A stretch of 64,000 nucleotides of DNA from Saprospiraceae bacterium (GTDB lineage Bacteria > Bacteroidota > Bacteroidia > Chitinophagales > Saprospiraceae), in NCBI GenBank assembly GCA_016714025.1, contig JADJOB010000001.1, forward strand, positions 558,001-622,000. The letters are read 5' to 3'. Below, piece after piece: positions 57,702 through 64,000 of this stretch. The number at the start of each line of letters is the position of its first letter. The stretch's first letter is position 1. Under the pieces are notes generated by a model. That model was given only the letters and a program-made list of their open reading frames with translations. It made no database searches and was not told the DNA's origin. The translations under genes and the position numbers were made by a program.

Positions 57702-60680
57702 CTATCTTATTATAATTTCATCCGTAAATAACCAGGAGGATCCACCCGCTCCAGGATGCCAATCCGGCAAGGGTCCTGCATTTTTTGCTTTTATTTGAAT
57801 GAATCTGCATTTAAAATTTTGACTGGTTTTAAATTCATGCAAAATAGATCCTTCCTCTTTCTGTGATATTTGATTTCGAATCAGATCGAGGGATTCATAG
57901 TGCTTTCCATCTTCAGATATCTTAAACTCAACTTGAGAAGGCATTAAAATCCAAGGTCCCTGATCTTGTAAAAAACGAATTCCCAAATAATTTAAATTTC
58001 GTTCTTCAGAAAATTCCAGCACCAGATGAATGTCATTTCCCTGATATCCTTGCCACAATCCATCTCTGAAATCCATACTGCCTTGCAAACCATCAATCAA
58101 TGCATCATTGCCGCCTGCTGCATATTGATTTGCATATTCAGCATTCAATTTAAGCTGCATGCCCTGAGGTTTTTTGATAAAATCTGCAAACAACCATTCT
58201 GTTGTTTGACTATTTGATTTATTTCTAAAGTAAAGTCGCGTCTCAGTATGGAATATCAAATCATTTGAAAATATAAATCGTTGACCGGTAGTTGTATCAT
58301 AGCAAAATTCTATGGGTTTCCTATCAATTGAAACCAGACGCACATGGGTGCTGTCTTTAAAAACGCGTTGGCCAGAATATACATAAGGTCTTACTGAATA
58401 CTCCGTACCTGTTTGCCTGGATTTTTGATACCGTACCTGGTAGGGTTTTTCACCCAGTTGAAATTGTATTTGATCTCCGGCATTTAATTTAAAATCGTCT
58501 GATACGGGCTTTCCGTTGATTAAAAGATTAGTTACGTATTTGGAATTTGACGAAGAGCTTGTTTTAATTGTAATTGGTTTCTGATTTGGAATTTGAATGC
58601 TAACATTTCTAAAACTTGGAAAGCCTATTGCGTAGTTTGCATTAAAAGGATTTACCGGATAAAATCCCAAAGCACTAAAAACAAACCACGAAGACATTTG
58701 ACCGCAATCTTCGTTGCCTATCAGACCCTCTGGTGTATTACTATAAAATTCTTCTTTAATCTTCTTAATGAGGTCTTGTGCTTTTTCCGGGGCATTTGCA
58801 TCATTGTATAAATATGCTAAATGATGACTGGGTTCATTGCCATGTGCATACTGACCTATTAATCCGGTGATATCCGGCTGAACTCTACCAGTCATTTCTG
58901 CTTTATTGTAAAACAAGTCATCCAGTCGTTTTAACAATACGCGTTCTTTGTTTTCATCTTTGTCAGAAAGTAAAAAAAGTTGCTTCATCCCTTCAATATC
59001 GTGGTGTGCACCAAAAAGATATTGATAGGCATTGGCTTCTGTATAATGATGGTTGACCTCAAGGGGATCAAAGGGTTTTATAAATTGGTTATTCCAACGA
59101 GCCTGATAAAAACCAGATTCCGGATTGTATAAATTTTTATATGAATTTGCATTGTAACGTTCCAGCCCTTTACAATGGATTGAAGCTGCTGCTGCAAAAT
59201 CCAAACTATTTTCTATGGTTTTAGAAACTGATTCGGATTCCTCATTTGATAAAATAAATCCTTTTGGCATAAATTTAATTCCTGTATTGCTTCCATTAAG
59301 TAAAGTATTTTGAATGGCCTCTTTCGCAAGGATTGTATCAAAATCAAATACTTTATGGTGAAAAGCATTTGCAATAACAGGAATTGAATGATTTCCAATC
59401 ATACACCAGGTTTCATTCCCTGCCAATTCCCAAACTGGCAAATGACCGCATTCCTGATATTGACGCAAAAAAGTTCTAATAAATTTAGAATTGTATTCCG
59501 GATAAATCCATTGATATAAAGGATGTGTAGAGCGGTAGGTGTCCCATAATGAAAATACAGTAAACTGATCATCAGCCTGCGTTGAATGAATATTTAAATC
59601 CATTCCCCGATAGCGTAAATCAATGTCCTGAAACAAACTTGGGTGAATTAAATTGTGGTATAAAGCAGTATAAAAAACAAGTTTTTCTTTAGAATCCGGA
59701 TCATTAATTTGAATTCTACCAAGCAACTTATTCCATAGATCTCTTGTATTGGTAAGCATTTTAGTAAAATTGAATTCATCAAATTCACTTTCAAGATTCT
59801 TGGCTGCCCCCGTAGCATCTACAGCTGAAATTCCCACTTGGGCAAATAATTCCTTTGATCCATTTTCTTCAAAATGAATAATGGCTTTTAAAGAATCCGG
59901 ACTATACTGAATCCATTTAATATTCTTACTAAAAATACTTTTGAAATAAACGTATTGTTTTCGCGCCCAACCAATTGAAATTCTAAATCCTTCAATTGAG
60001 TTTTTGCTTGAATTTGTGAAACCACCGCTGAATAATTTATCACGATGTTTTAAATCTATGATGATCCATTGATCCGTATGCTTAGGATAAGTATAATGAT
60101 GAATCCCTGTGCGTTTTCCAACTGTAAACGCTGCCCTGATTTTATCCTTATCTAAAAAAACACTATAATAACCCGGACTCGCTTTCTCGCTGGATTTTTT
60201 AAAAGCAGATGCATAACCTGCTTGCCCATCTGCACCATTATTAAAAACTGGCGATCCTGTTCCTGGCATAAATAATACATCACAATAATCTGGAACTCCG
60301 GTACCAGAAAGATGGGTATGACTGAAACCATAAATCAAAGAATCGGAATCGTGGTAACCCGAACATCCATCCCAACCTTCAAGTCGGGTATCTGGACTTA
60401 ACTGCATCATTCCAAATGGATAAACGGCACCTGGAAAGGTATGACCATGGGCTCCGGTTCCAACAAATGGATTGACCCATGCGGCATAATCTTGAATAAC
60501 TCCAGTGGCCTTTTTTAAGTTCGTGACTTTGCGCTTAGAGGTATCGGTTGCAAGATGGCCCGCCTTAAATTTGGATTGATTGATTGCAAGTCCATCGGTC
60601 AAGCAACATGCTGTAAATAAGCATATGCAAAGCAACCGAAACACGTTTGTATATTCAGAAAATCCTAATGCGTTTTTCAT
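57702..60680 (-). CDS. GH92 family alpha-mannosidase with discoidin-like C-terminal region
   Basis: A 992-aa exported exo-alpha-mannosidase, calcium-dependent in the characterised members, trimming mannose from N-glycans or yeast mannans. Signal-like N-terminus (LLCICLFTACCLTDGLA). GH92 hallmarks: VNPFVGTGAHGHTFPGA, YPFGMMQLSPDTR, GWDGCSGYH, FSHTHLSGTG, GNEPSHHLAYLY and GNEDCGQMSSWFVFSALGF. The catalytic region ends near 745. The rest (to 992) adds a chitobiase/F5-8C-like sandwich (ALIDGLQGSMDFRDGLWQG, LGIRFLQDQ, KISEDGKHYESL), as often seen in surface glycosidases. It is first in an operon with glycosylasparaginase. Confidence 0.94.
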   Translation of the reverse strand: MKNALGFSEYTNVFRLLCICLFTACCLTDGLAINQSKFKAGHLATDTSKRKVTNLKKATGVIQDYAAWVNPFVGTGAHGHTFPGAVYPFGMMQLSPDTRLEGWDGCSGYHDSDSLIYGFSHTHLSGTGVPDYCDVLFMPGTGSPVFNNGADGQAGYASAFKKSSEKASPGYYSVFLDKDKIRAAFTVGKRTGIHHYTYPKHTDQWIIIDLKHRDKLFSGGFTNSSKNSIEGFRISIGWARKQYVYFKSIFSKNIKWIQYSPDSLKAIIHFEENGSKELFAQVGISAVDATGAAKNLESEFDEFNFTKMLTNTRDLWNKLLGRIQINDPDSKEKLVFYTALYHNLIHPSLFQDIDLRYRGMDLNIHSTQADDQFTVFSLWDTYRSTHPLYQWIYPEYNSKFIRTFLRQYQECGHLPVWELAGNETWCMIGNHSIPVIANAFHHKVFDFDTILAKEAIQNTLLNGSNTGIKFMPKGFILSNEESESVSKTIENSLDFAAAASIHCKGLERYNANSYKNLYNPESGFYQARWNNQFIKPFDPLEVNHHYTEANAYQYLFGAHHDIEGMKQLFLLSDKDENKERVLLKRLDDLFYNKAEMTGRVQPDITGLIGQYAHGNEPSHHLAYLYNDANAPEKAQDLIKKIKEEFYSNTPEGLIGNEDCGQMSSWFVFSALGFYPVNPFNANYAIGFPSFRNVSIQIPNQKPITIKTSSSSNSKYVTNLLINGKPVSDDFKLNAGDQIQFQLGEKPYQVRYQKSRQTGTEYSVRPYVYSGQRVFKDSTHVRLVSIDRKPIEFCYDTTTGQRFIFSNDLIFHTETRLYFRNKSNSQTTEWLFADFIKKPQGMQLKLNAEYANQYAAGGNDALIDGLQGSMDFRDGLWQGYQGNDIHLVLEFSEERNLNYLGIRFLQDQGPWILMPSQVEFKISEDGKHYESLDLIRNQISQKEEGSILHEFKTSQNFKCRFIQIKAKNAGPLPDWHPGAGGSSWLFTDEIIIR

Positions 60681-60712
60681 TAAAATCTTTATTTGACATC
60701 CAATTGGATTCT

Positions 60713-60744
60713 CAAATATAAGTCAAACCGGAATGTATTTTCAA
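60713..60744 (-). promoter_or_regulatory. Promoter of the GH92-glycosylasparaginase operon
   Basis: Minus-strand TATATTTG (60713-60720) with TTG at 60742-60744, spacer 21 bp; the -7 box ends 32 bp before the ATG at 60680. Confidence 0.55.
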
Positions 60745-60843
60745 TCTAAGAAGCTTAGCTTAATTATTTCATCGTCAATCGATTCAAACTGTCAAAGTGT
60801 ACAAGGACACAAAGAACCGTTTTATTATTAATTTTACACCCCT

Positions 60844-61734
60844 ATGCAGCGACTCATTTATTTAGTCATAAGATTTCTCATACAAGTTTTAAGTTTAATT
60901 CCCTACAATGCAATTTATATTTTAAGCAGGTTTTTGTACTTCATATTATACTATCTCATCAGATATCGACGTACGGTAGTTAAAAACAACCTAACCAATA
61001 GTTACATTGGTTTATCAAAGGGTCAATTGGATTTACTTACAAAAGATACGTATCGAAATTTAACTGAAATTACGATTGAAGGCATAAAGGGACTAAGTTT
61101 TAATGAAGCAACCTTGAATGAAAGATTTAAATTTCAACAGGCGGAGCTAATATTTAAATACATCAACAACAACCAATCAGTTATTGTAGCTAATGGCCAT
61201 ATTGGAAATTGGGAATGGGCCGTTTTGCAATTTGGTTATTATTTCAAAAACAAAAGCATTGGAATTTATAAACAAATAAAAAATGAATATTTAAATCATT
61301 ATATCAACTCACTTCGTGCTAAATCAACGATTCAACTATTATCTACACGTGAAACCCGATTAATTGCAGAAGAAATTCCTAAAGGAAAGATAATACTTTT
61401 AATGGGTGATCAAAACCCTTCAAATATAAAAGATGCAATTTGGACTCGATTTCTAAATCAGGAAACTGCATGTTTGCATGGCATAGAAAAATATGCCAAA
61501 CAATATAAGTTACCTGTAATTTTTGGATCAATTAGGCGAGTTAAAAAAGGATATTATACGATGAGTTTTTCTTTATTAACCGAACAAGCTGAATTGTTAG
61601 CTCCCGGACAATTGACACAAATGTATATGGCTGCAGTAGAGCAAAACATTCAAGATGCTCCAGGAAATTGGTTATGGACACATAGGAGGTGGAAACATAA
61701 GAGGGAAGGGGGAGGATTGAGGATTGAGAATTGA
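60844..61734 (+). CDS. LpxL/HtrB-like lysophospholipid acyltransferase
   Basis: A 296-aa inner-membrane acyltransferase of the lipid A late-acylation family, adding a secondary acyl chain to lipid A or a related lipid. One membrane segment is at about 5-38, the catalytic HX4E at H119-E124 (GHIGNWE), GDQNPS near 200, and the C-terminal WLWTHRRWK signature. Bacteroidota members often act on lipid A or aminolipids, so the exact acceptor is uncertain. The last residues (REGGGLRIEN) are encoded by a simple tandem repeat that also supplies the stop codon, so the original C-terminus may have been altered. Confidence 0.9.
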   Translation: MQRLIYLVIRFLIQVLSLIPYNAIYILSRFLYFILYYLIRYRRTVVKNNLTNSYIGLSKGQLDLLTKDTYRNLTEITIEGIKGLSFNEATLNERFKFQQAELIFKYINNNQSVIVANGHIGNWEWAVLQFGYYFKNKSIGIYKQIKNEYLNHYINSLRAKSTIQLLSTRETRLIAEEIPKGKIILLMGDQNPSNIKDAIWTRFLNQETACLHGIEKYAKQYKLPVIFGSIRRVKKGYYTMSFSLLTEQAELLAPGQLTQMYMAAVEQNIQDAPGNWLWTHRRWKHKREGGGLRIEN

Positions 61735-61755
61735 GAATTAAGAATTAAGAATTAT
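61709..61755 (+). repeat. Short tandem repeat of GA(G/A)GATTGAGAATT type at the acyltransferase 3' end
   Basis: Degenerate tandem units of 8-9 bp (GGATTGA, GAATTGA, GAATTAA) run from the last codons of the acyltransferase gene past its stop at 61734 into the spacer. Confidence 0.75.
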
Positions 61756-61769
61756 GGGAACGGAGCGGA

Positions 61770-61791
61770 CATCCCGCGTACTCGCGGGATG
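61770..61791. repeat. Perfect 9-bp inverted repeat (CATCCCGCG ... CGCGGGATG)
   Basis: GC-rich stem of 9 bp with loop TACT, between two convergent genes. No T-run follows on either strand, so it is not a standard intrinsic terminator. It directly follows the tandem repeat. Confidence 0.75.
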
Positions 61792-61831
61792 AAATAAAAA
61801 TTGAATTTGCAATTTACAATTGGAAATAATT

Positions 61832-62437
61832 CTATCTGATTCTGGGCATTTTTCGTTTTCCGCCAGGTCGAAACATCATTCGTTGGTCCATTTGACCTGC
61901 CATTTTCATGCGGCCTTGTTGTTTCATAACGTCGTCAATCATTTTAATTTGATCTTTAAACATATCGGTGGTCAGGTTTAATTTTTTTAATTCACGATAG
62001 GCATTATTTGCCTGTGTAATTCTGTTTTTGGTTAAATGGATATTGATCATTTGAATGAGTATCATGGCCCGCTCATTATCCGAAGGCAATTTCAGACTTT
62101 GGGCTTTATTAAACCATATTTCCGCATCTTCTGCTTGATTGCGTTGAATTGCGATGGAACCTTTGATCAAAAAATAATATGCACGATTGGTTACATACAA
62201 CCAATTTGGTTTGAACGTAAGGGCTAATCGTTGTTCGCAAGCATCAAAGTCCATTTTTTGCATCAATAAAGCTGCTGATTGAATGGTACCCAGAAAAATA
62301 TAACTGGCTAATAATCCTAAGCCTATTAGGATCAAGGGCAATGCATACCAAAAGCTGATTGTAAAGGCTAATAAAATACCGCCGCCCAAAAACAACGCAA
62401 TCAAAGCAAATTTTAGATATATATTGATTGTAAACAT
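61832..62437 (-). CDS. Membrane protein with TPR-like helices, function unknown
   Basis: 201 aa. Two hydrophobic membrane segments at about 8-28 and 30-55 (FALIALFLGGGILLAF; YALPLILIGLGLLASYIFLG) are followed by a soluble region about 60-165 with helix pairs like tetratricopeptide repeats (RAYYFLIKGSIAIQRNQAEDAEIWFNKAQ; MILIQMINIHLTKNRITQANNAYREL). The tail is basic and Met/Gly-rich (MAGQMDQRMMFRPGGKRKM). It resembles conserved hypothetical proteins of Bacteroidota. A -7 box lies 28 bp before the start. It converges with the acyltransferase gene. Confidence 0.75.
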   Translation of the reverse strand: MFTINIYLKFALIALFLGGGILLAFTISFWYALPLILIGLGLLASYIFLGTIQSAALLMQKMDFDACEQRLALTFKPNWLYVTNRAYYFLIKGSIAIQRNQAEDAEIWFNKAQSLKLPSDNERAMILIQMINIHLTKNRITQANNAYRELKKLNLTTDMFKDQIKMIDDVMKQQGRMKMAGQMDQRMMFRPGGKRKMPRIR

Positions 62438-62740
62438 GTGACTTAATTTAACTGGTTTGGGCTTGCAAAGGTAAAAGCAAATTGCTTAGCTAGATACTAT
62501 GAATAAATCTAGCACATTAAAAATCGTATCCAAGCTCCCATTGCCGCTATGTTGGTGAAATTTCCATCGAAATTTGAGAAACCAGAAAGAATAGAGGTAT
62601 TGAGAATTACTCTTTAGGAGGATACTTCACCATCTGCTCGAAAGCATCAAAGCAAAAATTGCATTTCGAAATGTAGAATTACACAATAAATTGATTTTTC
62701 TTGAGTTGTAAGTCCTAATTTCGCAGTCCTATTTTTAGTC
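62438..62740. other. Divergent intergenic region between the TPR protein and GH20 genes
   Basis: Holds the -7 box at 62466-62473 for the leftward gene. A weak TAATTTCG at 62716-62723 could serve the rightward GH20 gene. No ORF or stable hairpin was seen. Confidence 0.5.
62466..62473 (-). promoter_or_regulatory. Putative -7 box for the TPR membrane-protein gene
   Basis: Minus-strand TACCTTTG, identical to the -7 of the protein A promoter, 28 bp before the ATG at 62437. No TTG was found at the usual spacing. Confidence 0.4.
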
Positions 62741-64000
62741 ATGAACTATATAATCACATTATACTTTTTGCTACTTTATAATTTATTCTTTGTCAATGCC
62801 CAAACAGGTATCATAAAAGAACTTCCCCTGATTCCAAAACCAAAATCAGAACAAATCGTAGGTGGTAATTTTGAAGCATCTACTCTAAAGCAAATTATTA
62901 TCCCGGCAAAAGCCGAAAATGCACTTAAAATTGGAAGGGGAATTCAAAATTTATTGGGATTGTCGGAATTGCCGGTAAAAAGGATCAAAGGGACCATCGT
63001 TCAAAAATCCAAAAGCATTACCCTTAGTCTGATTTCAAATCCTGATAAACCAGAATATTATAAATTACATATTACTAAAAATGGCATTTGGATTCAAGCA
63101 AGTCAAGATCGGGGATGGTTTTATGCTTTACAAACATTAAATCAAATTGTACAATTGAATGAAAACACAAAACGCGATGCCAATCTTTTACCATATTGCA
63201 TTATAGAAGACGAACCTCGATTTCCCTATAGAGGAATGCACTTAGATGTTTCAAGGCATTTCTTTCCGGTATCTTTTGTTAAAAATTATCTGGATTTAAT
63301 GGCCAGATTTAAATACAATTATTTTCACTGGCACCTGACCGATGATCAAGGTTGGCGAATTGAAATAAAAAGATTTCCAAATTTGACAGAAGTTGGTGCA
63401 TATCGAAAAGGAACTCTGATTGGTAAACCAGGAGATCGTCCTCAAAAATTTGATACAAGCCGTTATGGTGGTTTTTATACACAAGTACAGGTCAAAGAAA
63501 TTATTCAATATGCAAACGAACGATTTATCACTGTAATTCCTGAAATTGAAATGCCAGGACACAGTGCTGCTGCATTGGCAGCATATCCTGAATTTAGTTG
63601 TAAAGGACTCCCATCTGCTGTTGCTAATTCCTGGGGAGTATTTGATTCGGGAATTTATTGTACAAAAGATACCAGCTTATGGTTTTTAAAAGAAATATTA
63701 AATGAAGTTTGCGATTTATTTCCAGGAAAGTATATCCACATCGGTGGAGATGAATGTCTTAAAGAAAATTGGAAAGCCTGCGAGCAATGCCAAGCCGTAA
63801 AACGTAGAAATAATTTAAAATCAGAAGAAGAGCTTCAAAGTTATTTTATCCGTCAAATTGAAAAATATATCAACTCTAAAGGAAAACAAATAATTGGTTG
63901 GGATGAAATTTTGGAAGGCGGTCTTGCACCAAATGCTACCGTTATGTCTTGGCGGGGTGTTGAAGGTGGAATTGCAGCTGCAAAGCAAAAGCATCCAGTA
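62741..64000 (+). CDS. GH20 beta-N-acetylhexosaminidase (3' partial)
   Basis: The open frame begins at ATG 62741 and runs 420 codons to the window edge without a stop. The signal peptide is about 1-20 (LLLYNLFFVNAQ). A GH20b-type N-domain spans about 25-140 (YYKLHITKNGIWIQA, GWFYALQTLNQIV). The catalytic barrel starts near 145 (EPRFPYRGMHLDVSRHFF), with HWHLTDDQGWRIEIK and IPEIEMPGHSAAAL. The catalytic pair D337-E338 sits in HIGGDEC. The enzyme removes terminal GlcNAc/GalNAc by substrate-assisted catalysis and is exported. It fits with the GH92/glycosylasparaginase operon nearby as part of glycoprotein glycan breakdown, though it lies on the other strand. Confidence 0.94.
   Translation, partial: MNYIITLYFLLLYNLFFVNAQTGIIKELPLIPKPKSEQIVGGNFEASTLKQIIIPAKAENALKIGRGIQNLLGLSELPVKRIKGTIVQKSKSITLSLISNPDKPEYYKLHITKNGIWIQASQDRGWFYALQTLNQIVQLNENTKRDANLLPYCIIEDEPRFPYRGMHLDVSRHFFPVSFVKNYLDLMARFKYNYFHWHLTDDQGWRIEIKRFPNLTEVGAYRKGTLIGKPGDRPQKFDTSRYGGFYTQVQVKEIIQYANERFITVIPEIEMPGHSAAALAAYPEFSCKGLPSAVANSWGVFDSGIYCTKDTSLWFLKEILNEVCDLFPGKYIHIGGDECLKENWKACEQCQAVKRRNNLKSEEELQSYFIRQIEKYINSKGKQIIGWDEILEGGLAPNATVMSWRGVEGGIAAAKQKHPV

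Noticed and set aside
61770..61791. GC hairpin as terminator of the convergent genes
   Set aside because: No T-run follows the stem on either strand.

Overview
The window looks like a chromosomal segment of a low-GC member of the Bacteroidota, most probably the family Saprospiraceae. The reasons are the many secreted proteins with C-terminal type IX secretion (T9SS) sorting domains, the HYR-like/dockerin/T9SS giant proteins typical of that family, a PorP/SprF-type partner, an E1 alpha/beta fusion, a viroplasmin-type RNase H, and TTG-N19-TAnnTTTG style promoters. No phage, insertion sequence, CRISPR array or rRNA was seen. One tRNA-Ser(GGA) is present.

Layout. 1-7.4 kb is housekeeping: a 5'-truncated 2-oxoacid dehydrogenase E1 fusion, a dolichol-phosphate-mannose-synthase-like GT2, RNase H, a TatD nuclease, tRNA-Ser, a T9SS beta-propeller protein, peptide deformylase and RuvX. 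7.5-27.1 kb holds four giant minus-strand surface proteins plus a small secreted protein. 27.5-39.9 kb is a compact minus-strand run of five predicted lipoproteins: three VCBS/ASPIC-UnbV proteins of about 1100 aa, a vanadium-haloperoxidase/PAP2-like enzyme and an FKBP-like protein. 40.2-44.3 kb is a three-cohesin, SprB-repeat, T9SS type B adhesin with its PorP/SprF-like partner. 44.8-54.5 kb holds two more giant proteins flanking an orphan NarL-type response regulator. 55-64 kb holds a delta-60-repeat T9SS protein, a GH92 mannosidase/glycosylasparaginase operon, an LpxL-like acyltransferase, a TPR membrane protein and a GH20 hexosaminidase that runs off the right edge.

The most interesting system is the giant-protein family. 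Six proteins (1029-2167 aa) share one collinear layout: Cys-rich HYR-like modules, a carboxypeptidase-regulatory-like unit, a dockerin-like pair, a cohesin-like domain and a T9SS type A tail. Each therefore carries both halves of a potential cohesin-dockerin contact. A seventh protein carries three cohesin-like domains, no dockerin, and a type B tail. I infer a non-cellulosomal, possibly self-assembling cell-surface scaffold; this has not been tested. Shared 3' flanks and terminators show that the family expanded by duplication.

The second candidate system is the lipoprotein run that places a haloperoxidase-like enzyme between VCBS/ASPIC-UnbV proteins. At the right end, GH92, glycosylasparaginase and GH20 together suggest dismantling of N-linked glycoproteins.
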